From: Marsupella aquatica
Lineage: Eukaryota > Marchantiophyta
Length of the DNA: 64,000 nt
Assembly (NCBI GenBank): GCA_973895155.1
Contig: OZ316893.1
Location: forward strand, 558,001-622,000
Reading direction: 5' to 3'
In this document: piece by piece, positions 47,701 to 60,100 of the stretch
How positions within the stretch are numbered: position 1 is the first letter of the stretch
How the letters are laid out: the number at the start of each line of letters is the position of its first letter
Program-made: the position numbers and the translations under genes
Notes under the pieces: generated by a model
The model's database searches: none
Told to the model about the DNA's origin: nothing
The model's input: only the letters and a program-made list of their open reading frames with translations

Positions 47701-49145
47701 TTCATGTTCTTTACAAAGTGAGGATCTTTGTTGCAATTCAAAATTGTAATGACAAAAAGCAATTCAAACATGGCTATGATTTGGAGTTGGTCCGGATTCA
47801 AAGCACACTAAACCGTCTTAAAAGGACCGCAACAGAGTAAATGCCAAATTAAATAACCAAAAATTATATTAGAAAATAGTAAGGAGTTTAGGGTTCAATA
47901 ATCATGTTAGGGACCACACAAAAAGCAGGAAGAACTTGATGTCAGGAGACAACAAACCTGTATGTAGAAGCGTTGTTTAACTTATCCGGAGCTTCACTTC
48001 TCTAGGAAACTTGAAAACTCACGTCCAACTTCCCGAACACCATTAAGTAAGTTAGCCGATACACCATGCCCTTTCTGCAAAAAGACTTGTGTGAGTACCA
48101 AACAAACTTTAAACCTCTAGTAAGTTACACTAACACGGAAACAATTCTAAGTATGCTTTAATTTGGGTTCATCTTTGCCAATCTAGTTCTTTGTCCACCC
48201 TCCCCCATACTTTTTTTTTTCATTTTTTAAGTTGTGTGATTATTAAAGACTCATTGTCAGTTTTGTTTTTATTGGGAGTTGCCAACTCTAGACCATAGGC
48301 CTTAAGTAGCTTTGCAAATTATTAGTAAGATAGCTTAGCCTATAAAATACATCTCACATAAAATTGTGACTCATTTAAGTTTATTTCAGGTGTCAATCTA
48401 ATTTCATGTTGTTTACGAAGTGAGGATCTTTGTTGCAATTCAAAATTGTAATGACAAAAAACAATTCAGACATGGCTATGATTTGGAATTGGTCTGGATT
48501 CCAAGCAAACTAAACCGTCTTAAAAGGACCGCAACAAAGTAAATGCCAAATTAAAAAACCAAAAATTATATTAGAAAATAGCAAGGAGTTTAGGGTTCAA
48601 TAATCATGTTAGGGACCACACAAAAAGCACGAAGAACTTGATGTCAAGAGACAACAAACCTGTATGTAGAAGCGTTGTTTAACTTATCCGGAGCTTCACT
48701 TCTCTAGGTAACTTGAAAACTCACATCCAACTTCCCGAACACCATTAAGTAAGTCGGCTTACACAGCATGCCCTTTTTGCAAGAAGACTTGTGTGAGTAC
48801 CAAACAAACTTTCCATTAGATAAAGTGTCCACCTGTAGTAAGTTACACTAACTAGGCCTCTTACCCAAGGTTCCTTGAAAGTAGAGATATGTAGAAAGAG
48901 AGAGCTTGCACGGAAACAATTCTAAGTATGCTTTAATTTGGGTTCATCTTTGCCCATATAGTTCTTTGTTCACCCTCCCCCATACTGTTTTTTTGTTTAT
49001 CTTCATTTTTTAAGTTGTGTGATTATTAAAGACTCATTATCAGTTTTGTCTTTATTGGGAGTTGCTAACTCTAGACCATAGGCCTTAATTAGCTTTGAAA
49101 ATTATTAGTAAGATAGCCTAGCCTATCAAATACATCTGACTATAA
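47701..49145. repeat. Tandem direct duplication, unit about 700 bp
   Basis: 47701-48360 and 48402-49145 are near-identical. Both run from TTCATGTT.TTTAC.AAGTGAGG through GGAGTTTAGGGTTCAATAATC to AGTAAGATAG.CTAGCC. The second copy holds about 65 bp (near 48820-48900) absent from the first. Divergence is a few percent. No coding content was recognised. Confidence 0.85.
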
Positions 49146-50980
49146 ATTTCAGTCTAATTATAGGCTCTAAGTATGGGTAGGGTTTCTCTACTTGCAGATT
49201 GCTACTGTCTGTTATGATTCTGGCCTCCTTGAAATAAGGATTTGTCCTATGCAGTGATTTGGCAGCAGCCCAAGTTGTATTAACGAACTGCTGTCGTGTG
49301 TTACTCCTTTTTAGTTCGTCGGGTGTTTACTAGGACTGAATGCGTTTACTATTTTGAAGTTGAGTTGTGATCATCTGCTCTCCTTTCAAGATCAGTCTCG
49401 ATTACCAAAACCCTTCGGCTTGCAGGAACTCAACTGTGATGCATTACAATGACTTTTTTGGGCCAGCTTAATCGAGACGATTGTTCATTTGCTCTCCTTT
49501 CAAGATCGGCTTGTGGGAGGTTGCTAAGTTCAAGGCTATAGAATCTCAATACATGGAGGCATTTCAACTGTAGCTATTTGATGTATAGTATAAGTTAGTT
49601 TCCTTGCTCGTGAAGGAAAAAATGGTGAATGCCCTAATCATAGGCGCTTTGGTGTAAGTCTTGGCCAAACTACTTGACACTGAACATGAATTTTGAGGTG
49701 CCAATTTAGGGACAGCATTGCAATTGCCAAGTGGACGTCGTCAGCAAGTTTGGCTATAAATGACTGCGAAAGTGTATGTTGCTGACTTCAATTCCTGAAA
49801 GCACATGATATTACAGTCCCCAAGGGCGAAGAGTCTATTATTGAGCACTGACTCCATGCTGAGGACAAGATCGTTCCTAACTCGACTCCACATATTTACA
49901 GTTCTCGCCCGAGAATGACAATTAATTACTCAGTGTGTTTGACAAGGAGGTGCTCATAAGAAAGTTGACCTTGTTCGATCGATCTACTTTTGCCTTTTTC
50001 TTCTGCTCAGGTCGCTGCCTTACAGCTCTTCTCTGCCCCGATCGTGTATGGCCCACTCGAACAAAACAATCTATCTGGAAAAACATGGTGGGAAATCTTA
50101 GGGCGCAGTAAAGTTAAGAGCCACCAACAAAGGTATGGGCCAAACATGTATCTGTAAGGAGTCTCTGGAGCAGAATGATGCAGATTATAAGTGACTCTAA
50201 ATTCTCACGCGACATTGATATCTTATTTATTAATGCTTTGTGACATGATTCCAACCAGTTTCAATTCAGCACCAATTTTGGTCGACATGGATTGGCTTCC
50301 AATCAAAGTGTTGCCTGCTGCTCAAAATTAATCTAATATCCACAAACTTGAGTCGAAAGCAGATTGAAAAAGTTACAAAACAAAGGCAGAGTCGATCATT
50401 TTATTAAACAAGGAAATTAAACAGTGAAGTCCTGATTGGAATTTGGAACAGAAAACTAAACTTCCCTACTGCTTTGCGCAATTCAGCACACGACAAGGGA
50501 GATGAAACGAGGTTTTTCAATGTGCAGAATTGTAAACCGACCTTTACTCCTCTTCAATGCCGACAGTAAATTTCTATGAATCACAATCAGACATTGGGTT
50601 TAGTCTATGGAAACATCAAACTCAATCAGCGAGAACTGGTGAGACTAGGGACCTCCACTACAAACCGCGGTTAGTAACAGGCTGTGTAAAAGTAATTAAC
50701 TGGAACTGCACTCACACGTTTTGTGAACACAATCAATCAAAGGTCAATAGTTAATATATAGTTGACATCGGCGATTGCATTTTCCCGATTTTGTTTCTCT
50801 CCTGCAGCTTTTGGAAGAGCTAATTAAGGTTCCGTAATTTCTTGAGTCCTAATTTTGAGTACTGGCTGACTTGGCTTGTTTGTTCTCACTCAAATTCATC
50901 TCATCACAAGGCTCTGTGGTGAATTGTCATTTAGAGAATCATGTTCCAGACGAAAGAATTGAAGGAAGGTTTACGTAGGA
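49146..50980. other. Intergenic, no gene
   Basis: Unique-looking sequence. TTTGCTCTCCTTTCAAGATC-type phrases occur twice (about 49375 and 49490). No coding frame is recognised. Confidence 0.45.
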
Positions 50981-51152
50981 ACAGGATGAACTCTGGGTCC
51001 GTGTGGCCGATTTAGAAAAGAAGCTACAAGAGCGCACGCAAGAACTGATAGAGGGAATCAGAAAGTTCTCGTACAGCAGAAAGTGCAGAATTTGGTATAT
51101 TGCAGACCAAGATGAAGGAGTTGGAAAAGCTTCGAGAAACAGATGTAAGCTT
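50981..51152 (+). pseudogene. Coiled-coil exon fragment
   Basis: After a TACGTAG acceptor-like site comes ELWVRVADLEKKLQERTQE, a heptad-like coiled coil. Then, after a frame change, comes LQTKMKELEKLRETD and a GTAAGC donor-like site at about 51146. It looks like one exon of a coiled-coil protein (kinesin-like in style, but I cannot name it), now isolated. Confidence 0.35.
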
Positions 51153-51517
51153 TTGGTCGATCTCCACGCACGTCCGTCATACTTGACGAGATGTTTTCAT
51201 CTTCAGACTCAGGAGTAAATGGAAACATTACTTAATTACTGTTGAAAGGAAGGCAGAAGGGGAAGATTTAATTGACATGCTTTCATCTCGGACTTCGGAG
51301 CAAATGGAGTGCGGTAAACGGAAGAAATACGGAAAGCGGCAGGCGTACAATAAATCGACATGTTCTTGAATTGGACATCGCACAAAGGTGAATCTACTGC
51401 TAAAATGCGTCACCGGGCCATGCCCTGCGTAAGCAATTACCTCCCCTGTCGTGCATGGCTACTGTCCTCTCTTGTCGTGTATAGATTAGAGTTTTGACCT
51501 GCATTCGTTGCTAGTCA

Positions 51518-51576
51518 ATGTCCTTATCGATGTCCTTATCGATTCTCTTATCGATGTCCTTATCGATTCTCTTTGC
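51518..51576. repeat. 12-bp tandem repeat
   Basis: Five near-perfect units of the type TCCTTATCGATG or TCTTATCGATTC. Confidence 0.85.
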
Positions 51577-52110
51577 TTCTCCTTCTTTTTGCTCGATCTA
51601 TTTGTTCTGATTAAGATGTGTTGCGCCTCTTTTCTGTCCTCGATCAGTTCTCATTTTTGCTCTCTTCATTCGGCTTCTGATCTTTTTTGATTTTGTTTCT
51701 CCAGCATTCCTCTTTACTTTGCACTTCAAGAGGCGAAACTCCTTTCAAGCTTTCCTCTTTTCATTACTTTCATCAAAAGCCTTCCTCCCTTTCGAAATGT
51801 TGATGTGCTTCTTTTGTTCTGACGGTTTTATTCGGCAGTTACACAGGAATACGGTTACTGTTTAAGTTGAACAATATTTACTTTTACAAAAAAACATTTA
51901 TAAATTTAAGTTAAAGAGAATATGGGTGAATGTTTTTAATCTCGCCCTTTGTATCAATAGATTTGGATGAATTACTTTTAATTACTTTTACATTATGTTT
52001 TGACGGCACGGTGTCCATAAAATTACACGAAAAGTGACGTAAACAAGATGGAGAGGAGTTTATTCGTTGCGCAAACATGACCATTCTTGTTTGTTGCGGT
52101 TGTTGCTGAC
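51577..52110. other. Intergenic, no gene
   Basis: T-rich, unremarkable sequence before the second copy of the dispersed repeat. Confidence 0.45.
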
Positions 52111-52169
52111 GTGGCACACTGTGGTGCCAGGAATTTTGGAAGGAACCTCTAGTGGGGTCCGTAAATATA
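52111..52169. repeat. Dispersed repeat, 59 bp, copy 2
   Basis: Matches 42334-42392 in the same orientation. Begins with the hairpin TGGCAC-ACTGTG-GTGCCA and runs to CCTCTAGTGGGGTCCGTAAA. Confidence 0.7.
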
Positions 52170-52559
52170 CTTAATGGGGTCCCTTTTCCATGTAACCCTT
52201 TCTCAAGACCTGTCATATTAGCCCAGGAGGGCATGACTTTGTGGTGGCTCATTTGAGTAGAGATTGATAGTTCTTGGATTCAACTATTGTGGCCGACTCT
52301 TCCCTTTCTGTGGGGTTTCACAGATTTCCCCTTAAAAAAATTAAAATTAAAAAGACCTATCATATTGGTTTTTCTATTTTTTACTAATTAAATTAAAATT
52401 AATTATATTTTAACTAGTTACTGATATTTAAATATTTTTACTACGTTAATTATTAATTAGTAATTAGTAACAATTAATTTTATATTAGTTAATTATTTAG
52501 TATGTTACAATTAAAAAATGGAATTGAATTTTTTAACTTTCAACCTGAGTATCATTAGC
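52170..52559. other. AT-rich spacer
   Basis: 52340-52520 is almost pure A/T with many TAATTA and AATTAA motifs. No gene. Confidence 0.6.
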
Positions 52560-53560
52560 CTGCCTGTTTTTAGGAGGGAACAACATGGCAGTAGGCATCA
52601 TCTTCATCTGAGCTATATATCACAAAAGAAGGGTGAGTTATCTCGTCACTATCACTTCTGACACTCACTTCATTATAGTCTACCTCTACGGCTCTATCAT
52701 CTACAAATCTAGATTTTTGCCTCTTTGTGTACTTCTCAACTACACCCTTGAGCCGTTTGAAGGGTCGTGAATCAACACTCCCTTTCTACATAAGTTGAAA
52801 GGCAAAATCTATCTGGAGAGAAAGTTTTTGATGCTTCCTCCCATGCTTGACGGACTTGGTCCTTGTCCGATGTGTGCCATTGTTCAGACTCAGTGTTCCT
52901 GTAGTGAACTGCCTATTGGTTAAGTAGACAGTTTAGGGTACTAATGCCATAATAATGTGGAACTTCACATTTTTATTGATCCTAACCATGGCTAAATGTA
53001 AATTGCAAACTACCTACAACAAATGGGTACTTGGATGGAACGTTTACTCACAATCCTGAGCATCCCGACCCTTGCCTTCTGCGACATCCTCCTCTGAATC
53101 AGACTCAAGGACCAGCTTCTTCCACCCTTCAAGCCTCTTAGTCTCCTTGGCCCCTCCTTCTTAGTCTCCTCCTTGCCCTCCGCTTTGGTCTCCTTGCCCT
53201 ACTACGTTGAAAGGAGTTTTGACACCAGTGAAGTTGCTGAGTCACCAAAGTAGTCATGCGCTTCCATCCCAAATACTAGTCGCCCACAATTATTGGCAGC
53301 TTTGTAGATAGCACCAAAGTGGACATTCCAAGAAAATATTATATCGTCGGGACTAGTGATGTGCTCTATGATGCATTGCAATGTTGCAGGCGATAAGGTA
53401 CCCGCCAATTCATCTTTCATTGCATCATCTTCCTTTGTAAAATTGGATAGAGCATTGCTCTTTGCTGGGCACAGGTCACCAGTAATTTGCTTCATATGTA
53501 CCTTTGGGAGGGTCACATGTGTACCCTTCATGGCAAATATATCCAAATATAGATATTGAG
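52560..53560 (-). pseudogene. Second methyltransferase-like gene fragment (paralogue of the 9.6-kb gene)
   Basis: Minus strand. 53546-53202 encodes LQCIIEHITSPDDIIFSWNV, then NCGRLVFGMEAHDYFGDSA. This lines up residue by residue with the motif I region of the gene at 12.87-13.02 kb (ELLTKPRDIVLDWNV, GRFVVGVEDREFLHDAA). Further down (about 52890-52560) come TFSPDRFCLSTYVERE, VVEKYTKRQK and an acidic Ser-rich end, matching the last exon of that gene (LFSPEKSFTLPCYAEKSA, VKRYVDES). An E/K-rich linker lies between. Stops and frame changes break it. The ParB-like part was not found. Divergence is high, so this is an old paralogue rather than a recent copy. Confidence 0.55.
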
Positions 53561-53976
53561 CCTATCACATCACACAAAATAGATTCGCATTTGTTAGCAA
53601 CACTAATTGCTCTACTTATCTGACATCGGTCCTACCTATGTTGGAGAGGCTCTCCAAGATGGGTCCTCGTAATCTAGGAGAGGCTCTCCAAGATTCACTA
53701 GTAGAAATACCCCCTATTTTTTACCAAACCACTATTGACTAATGTGACAAGGTTATGGAAGTTTAGGGAGTTATCACTACATATGTCTTAAGTATCACTT
53801 CTACAAACTATCCACTCATTTGTTGCGACTCCTTCATAAGGAAAATGGCAGGTCCACTATCCAAGCTAAATGTCTTAGTGCTAAGTACTTATGTGAGTGA
53901 GTGCTAATCACCAATTGCCAAACATTCAAGCTTTTAATGTGAGAAAGTCTCAAATAGTAGAGGTACCCCATTAGGT
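53561..53976. other. Intergenic, no gene
   Basis: GGAGAGGCTCTCCAAGAT occurs twice (about 53642 and 53681). No coding frame is recognised. Confidence 0.45.
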
Positions 53977-54133
53977 GAGCCCCTTACATGTCACTGGCTC
54001 CTTTACATGAGCCCCTTGCATGTCACTGGCTCCCTTACATGTCATTGGCTCCTTTACATCAGCCCCTTACATATCATTGGCTCCTTTACATGAGCCCCTT
54101 GCATGTAACTGGCTCCCTTACATGTCACTGGCT
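53977..54133. repeat. Minisatellite, unit about 32 bp
   Basis: About five units of GGCTCCTTTACATGAGCC followed by CCTTGCATGTCACT, with scattered base changes. Units are contiguous and without spacers. Confidence 0.85.
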
Positions 54134-55104
54134 GAGTACATTAGTACTCTCCACCCTTGTGCGCGGGAGCGAAAGTTTAAGGTCTTTGTCCGCAGAGAGG
54201 GTTTAGCGAGGGGAGGGGAGGGGAGGAGGAGCGAATGAGGTGACTATCGATAGTCGATAGTCGATTGATCAAGGAGGGAGGAGGAGCGAATGAGGAGTGT
54301 GTCGGGATTTCTTCTCGCTACCACTCTTACTAGAGCTTTTAGGAAGGCGGAAGTGTTTACGACCACACTTGAAGCGCAACGACAGCGATTTTCAGTCGAG
54401 TGCTAAGTGCGAGAGCGAGTGCTCCCCGAAGGCATTGCGGGGGCATTGCGGTCAGTTATTTTAGGGTCGGAGCATAAGTTTGTGGTGGGGGTCCGTCTTC
54501 CACCATCTGCTTTGTAAGTACTTACCTCTAACTTTGCCATGCGCAGCATTGGAATGGAGCATTGCATGTCTGCTATCACAATGCTTGCTCCCGGTAGAAA
54601 GTGACAATGCGCCCTAGACTTACTCTTTGCCTTGCGCAAAGCCTTGCGTAGCATTGGAGTTGAGGTCTATCACGTTGCGCTATGGCTGTTGAATCCACCT
54701 CAATCCGTGAAGCTAAGGTGCCGTAGTCTTTGTGAATCGGCTGGGGTGCAGCGCGGCTTAGCAGGAGGAGCGGGTTGCTACTTTGTTGACTTCGGCAAAG
54801 CTCGTGTTAAGCTGTGGTCATCGTAGTCTCCAACACCTCTACAAAGTTGAGTTGCGGTGCTGGTCATCTCCGTCTCTCGGTAGGGTCTAATTGCTGCTAT
54901 TGCCTTGCTTTCTTTCTCTTTGATATGCTACGGTAGGGCTAAGTTCTACTGGGTTCCCTGAGTTCTACAGGGTTTCCTCTCTTGCTCAATTCTCTCCTCG
55001 CTCTCTCTCGCCCTCTCTCTCGGTCTTGCTCATCCATCGTCTTCGCTCTCCATTGTCCTCTCTCCTGCAGATTTTTCCCACTCGCGATCCTCAAGTACAT
55101 ACAA
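54134..55104. other. Intergenic with small duplications
   Basis: GGAGGAGCGAATGAGG occurs twice (about 54222 and 54281), next to GATAGTCGATAGTCGAT. GCCTTGCG and GCATTGGA phrases recur near 54545 and 54640. No coding frame is recognised. Confidence 0.45.
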
Positions 55105-56560
55105 AATCTCTCCCTCTCTTATGCACGCCCATCACTATAGCAATCTGAGGTCGGGGCCGGGGTCAAACTTGGATTTCACTATGGAAATGTAGATCAAAAG
55201 TATATTGTCGGCACTTTCATTCTGCTTTGGCTGTGAAGCTTGAATCCCCACCATCCTTATACACTAGTATTCTAGTGTGTGGAAGTGTTGTGCAGAACTA
55301 AGGTGGGGTGCGGGGGGTTTTTCTTTGCCTTTGCTGAGCTGCGATTTCAACTCAACGGTCCTGTATTCCATGTACAGGACATTAGTCAAATGTGATACTC
55401 TATAATGTACTCCTCCATGGACAACGGATGAGCCACGGAATTGATGAGCCACACTCTGTCTGTGGCACTTGCAGATCAATTTTCCACCTGTTCGAGAGCT
55501 TTCTCTTTTGCCAAGCTAGGCACAAAGAAATCATTCCCAGGTTTCTCAACTCCTGAGGTCTGCAATCACTCAGAGCCCTCTGCATTGTCATTGCTTTGTC
55601 TTCACTGGTGGTCTCAGGGTCGGGCGTTTGTGCTGCCATTGCCAATATTTTAATTTGCTGCTCGTAGACTCGCATGTTTGCTTCAATATGCTACTCTACA
55701 ACTAAGTTCTACTGGGTTCTTTGACTTGTGAATTCCTTTATTCAACTGTGAAAATGCTAGCCCAACAATTGTCCACTTTTATTCTACACAATCTTTCAGG
55801 ATTAGCAATCGAGTGTCCAATCTTAGAGTCCTGGGTCTTCTCGCACGTATGTACCAGCTTTGGTTTGACTACTTCAACACTGAGCAGAATTTTCTCCTTG
55901 CTTAATTCTCTCCTTGCTCTCTCTCCGTCCGTGTGTCTCTCTCCACTTTGTCAGTACTCTGTTTGTTTGTCTTTGCTCACCATCATCTTCTCTGCTGCAG
56001 AATTCTCTCTCTCTCTCAATCCTCAAGTATGTACAGAAATCTCTCCCTCTCTTATGCATGCCCATCACTATAGCAATCTCAGGTCGGGGCCAGGGTCGAG
56101 CCAGGATTTCACTGTGGAAGTGTAGACTGGATCATAGTATAGTGTCGGCACTTTCATTCTGCCTCGGCTGTGGAGCTTCAATTGCTCTAATGTCATACAC
56201 TAGTATTCTAGTGTGCGGAAGTGTTGTGCAGAACTAAGGTGGGGTGTCGCGTTTGTGCTGCCATTGCCAATATTTTAATTTGCTACTCGCAGACTCGCAT
56301 GTTTGCTTCAATACGCTACTCTACAACTAAGTTCTAGTGGGTTCTCTGACTTGTGAATTCCTTTATTCAACTATGAAAATGCTAGCCCAACAATTGTCCA
56401 CTTTTATTCTACACAATCTTTTAGGATTAGCAATTGAGTGTCCAATCTTAGAGTCCTGGGTCTTGTGGCACGTCTATACCAGCTTCGGTTTGACTACTTC
56501 AACACTGAGCAGAATTTTCTCCTTGCTAAATTCTCTCCTTGCTCTCTCTCGGTCTGTGCT
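55105..56560. repeat. Nested tandem duplications, period about 620 and about 930 bp
   Basis: 55105-55310 is repeated at 56040-56250 (CATCACTATAGCAATCT..., GTCGGCACTTTCATTCTGC, GCAGAACTAAGGTGGGGTG). 55626-55925 is repeated at 56246-56555 (GTGCTGCCATTGCCAATATT, CAACAATTGTCCACTTTTAT). Each 55.1/56.0-type copy holds the palindrome CACTAG-TATT-CTAGTG. No gene is recognised. Confidence 0.8.
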
Positions 56561-56562
56561 GA

Positions 56563-56814
56563 GAGTATGGAAAGTCCACAGTACGATGGCTCATCACACA
56601 TGGGCTGCGTGTGGTCTGCCCTGAATGGGTCAGGCAGTCACTTTCAACAAATATGCGATTAGATGAGCATAAATATGATTTATATGAAATATGGCCAGCA
56701 AAGCCATTCATTCCCTATGACGACCCAGAATATGTTACTTTTGAGTTCCAGACCACGGATGAAGAGTTTTCTGATAGTGCGTATGATTATGTTAGCCCTA
56801 ATGATTATGAATAA
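56563..56814 (+). pseudogene. BRCT-like domain exon
   Basis: The frame reads WLITHGLRVVCPEWVRQSLS, then LDEHKYDLYEIWPAKPF, followed by an acidic tail ending at TAA 56812-56814. The pattern (hydrophobic helix, VV-x-PEW-hydrophobic-x-x-SL, LDE-x-x-Y) is the second half of a BRCT domain, a phosphopeptide-binding module of DNA-repair proteins. The first half of the domain is not found upstream, where the nested duplications begin. It is therefore a last exon of a disrupted or captured gene, or a chance likeness. Confidence 0.4.
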
Positions 56815-57181
56815 GTAAGGTCTCAACTGTCTGTATGCTAGACGGTTACATTTTTGAAATAAACTTTTGTGTGTTATTTTTGGTCTACAAGACATTACTC
56901 CTTTTCATCCTCCAAATGTCTTGGTTTTGCATGTGGAGATGTATGGCAGTGTATGATGTACGTTGTACCAATGACTGGTCAATAACCAAGCACTTCACTG
57001 ATTATAGCAAGTTTGTTATGATGTTGCTGCCTGTAGTGAGCAGATGATACGTGAGCAGGTCGGGCGCCAGCACAGAGCGGACTTGATAGTGAGTGTGTTT
57101 AGCGTCTGTGATATGTCCTTCATGAAACTTGCATGTGTCCCCTCCATGTACTTAGAATATGCAATTGTATAAGCCTGTCTA
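56815..57181. other. Spacer before the CACTA transposase
   Basis: No gene is recognised. I could not find a CACTA-type terminal inverted repeat here. Confidence 0.4.
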
Positions 57182-60100
57182 GTGCAAAGGTTACATAGCC
57201 AAGAGGTGCCTACGACAGCTGAAGGTATGGATCAGGCAAATGAGGATGGACAATTGGGGCAAAGGAATCAGAGACATACCAATGAACTGCGACTCCCTTT
57301 GCATCACCCACTAAGGATTACACGTCATGACTCCAAGTTGTGGAATAGAGAGGTGCTTAGAGCAAGCCGGGGCAGAAATGCCCGGATGAGATGCCCCTGC
57401 ATGCAATGTCGAGGATACCACTCGATGACCCTGAACCAAGTGCATTCTCATCTTCAAAGGCATGGAAGATATCCAATCCACAGGGTGTGGAATGTGCCAG
57501 AGGAAGAGGATTCATCGGATGATGAATGGAGAGCAGATTTTGAAAATGTGAATACAGCAAGATGCTCTGCATTCTTTCATAACGTCACTGGTCATGCAGG
57601 CAACAATGCCGAAGATGAGTATGTTCCACAGGGAGGTCCCGAGACTTCTAATGAGGATGGGGCAGATGTTCCTAGGATGGTTTCAGACATTTTTCAAGAC
57701 CTGGATGCACTTTATGAAGATGCAGAGGCACGGGGGATGAAGAACCAGACATGCATGGTGCAGATCCATCGGACCAAGAAGAGTTTGACATTGGAGAAGG
57801 AGCTGGAGATGATGGTCAATTCTTGGGAACTGGGGCCTACTTGGAGGAACCTATGTCCCCATTGTATGGTGGTGCAAATTGCTCCAAACTAGGGTTCATA
57901 GTGATGTTCCTCAATATATGTGGATGTCATCGTGTGCCCAACATATGTGTAACAGAGTTGTTGATGTTCCTACAGAGGACAGTACTACCCGCTGGAAACA
58001 TTGCTCCTAAGAACATGTATGAGGCAAAGAAGGTGATGAGCAAACTTGGTTTGAATTATGTGTCCATCCATGCATGCCCAGATGGCCATGTACTTTTCAG
58101 AAAAGAATATGTTGATTGCCTATCCTGCCCTATCTGCGGAAAGCACAGATATAAGAACGTGGGGAAGTCAACTCAACCTGCTAAGGTCCTACGGCATTTC
58201 CCTCTCATTCCAAGATTGCAGCGCCTCTATAGGTGTCCATCCATTTTTAAGATGATGACTTGGACCTCTGATCAGAAGAGTACAAATGGTTTGCAACGTC
58301 ACGTTGGAGATTCCAACCACTGGAAGTACATAGATGAGAAGTGGCCGGACTTTGCAGCAGAGAGCAGAAATTTGAGGTTTGGTCTAAGCCTTGACGGTGC
58401 TAATCCTTTTGGAGACAAGAACAACGTGTATTCTTGCTGGCCAGTGACTTTGATAAATTATAATCTCCCGCCTTGGATATCCACCAAGCGTTTTTTTGTG
58501 ATCTTGTGTCTTATGATTCCTGGCCCAAACTCTGCTATAAGTGCGAACATAGATGTTTGGTTGGCCCCTGCGGTGGAGGAATGGGTTCCTCTATGGACAC
58601 ATGGAGTTATGACAGTTGATGCACTTTGTGGACCTGGTAGACCGAGGACATTCAACCTACGTGCAATGTGTGTTAATTCAATAGCAGACTACCCTGGACA
58701 TAGCATGATATCTGGGCAGGTAGGGAAGGGATATCTGGGTTGCACACGATGTGGCCCAGATGTTACATCTGAAAGGTCCGTTTCCTTGGGCAGTATCAAA
58801 TTCCACGGCCACAGGCGATATCTTCCTGCCGACCACCCTTTCAGGCACAGGCAATCCCACATAGCCCACTTCAACAACCAGAGGGAGCTTTGAGAGTCTC
58901 TTGTGTTGGTTAGTAGAGACCAACTTCTGCAATGGGGACTGAACAAGGTGTCTTATGATGAATATGGTGCTTGTAGAGACGTGCCAAACGACCCAGCAAA
59001 GACTCATGGCATCAAAAGGCAGACAATGATGGACACATCATTGGAGTATTGGAAGGTAACATTTGCATATTCACTTGTACTCAGTGAACCTCTTCAGGAT
59101 CTATGCACAACAGTTTTTAGTTCTTGTGTCTGAACCTAATTGTGGCAATCATGCGTACTTCATGGATGCAGGATTTTGAGCCAAGCAAACATAACATTGA
59201 TGTAATGCACATTGAGAAGAATGTATGCGAAAGTCTTTTGAAGTTTTTGTCGGGGGACAACGATACTGCAGCAGTACAAAAGGACCTTTTCGTCCTCAAC
59301 TTTGGCTGCAAGAATCCCAGAATAGGCCGGGTGTGGTTTTCAAGTACCAAGCTCCATATGTTTGCACCCAGAACGAGTGGAACACAGTTTTGTCTAGGCT
59401 GAGTTCGTTCAGAGTACCCTCTAGGTACGCTGGAGCCTTTGCAAAGCATATAAGGAAGAAGAAGTTGGGAAGCATGAAAACTCATGACTTCCATGTTATG
59501 ATGCAAGACATTCTACCAGTATGTCTGAGGGGATTGATGCAAAAACCAGTTTGCAATGTCATTTTGAGACTGTGTCAGATCTTTCATCGTATTTGTGTGA
59601 AGGTGTGGGACCCTACAATATTTCCTCAGTTAAAGGCAGATATTGTGCGTGTGCTTTGTGACTTGGAGATTTATTTCCCGCCAGCATTTTTTGATGTCAT
59701 GACTCATTTGATCATCCATGCGGTTGAAGATCTGGGCCACTACGGCCCAGTGAGTACAAGGTGGATGTATCCGATGGAACGGTACATGAAGTTTCTAAAA
59801 GGCCATGTACGTACTTATTACAGGCCTGAAGCAAGCATGGCTCTCGGTTACATTCAAGAAGAGACCTTGGGGTTCCTTACAGAGTACATGGCTGGTGTAG
59901 ACAGTGTTAGGAGTAGGGTGTGGGATGCTGAGGAAGAAGAGGGGGTGGCTGGAGAGGTTCTTCAAGGCGCTTTTACTTCCTTGCAATTGTCTGCAGAAGT
60001 TCGTGATGCAGCACACTTATATGTCTTACACAATACAGTCATGATGCAACCTTGGTGGCAGTGAGTACTCATGTTTCCGCACCCTCCCTGCATTCCTTCT

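Noticed and set aside
51003-51218. A short complete coiled-coil gene
   Set aside because: The likely exon changes frame inside and is bordered by splice-like sites, so it was kept only as a fragment.
53977-54133. CRISPR-like array of 32-bp repeats
   Set aside because: Units are contiguous with no unique spacers, and this is a plant nuclear genome; it is a minisatellite.
55262-56222. CACTAG...CTAGTG palindromes as CACTA terminal repeats
   Set aside because: They sit inside the nested duplications, are self-palindromic and have no partner at the far side; the transposon end was not found.
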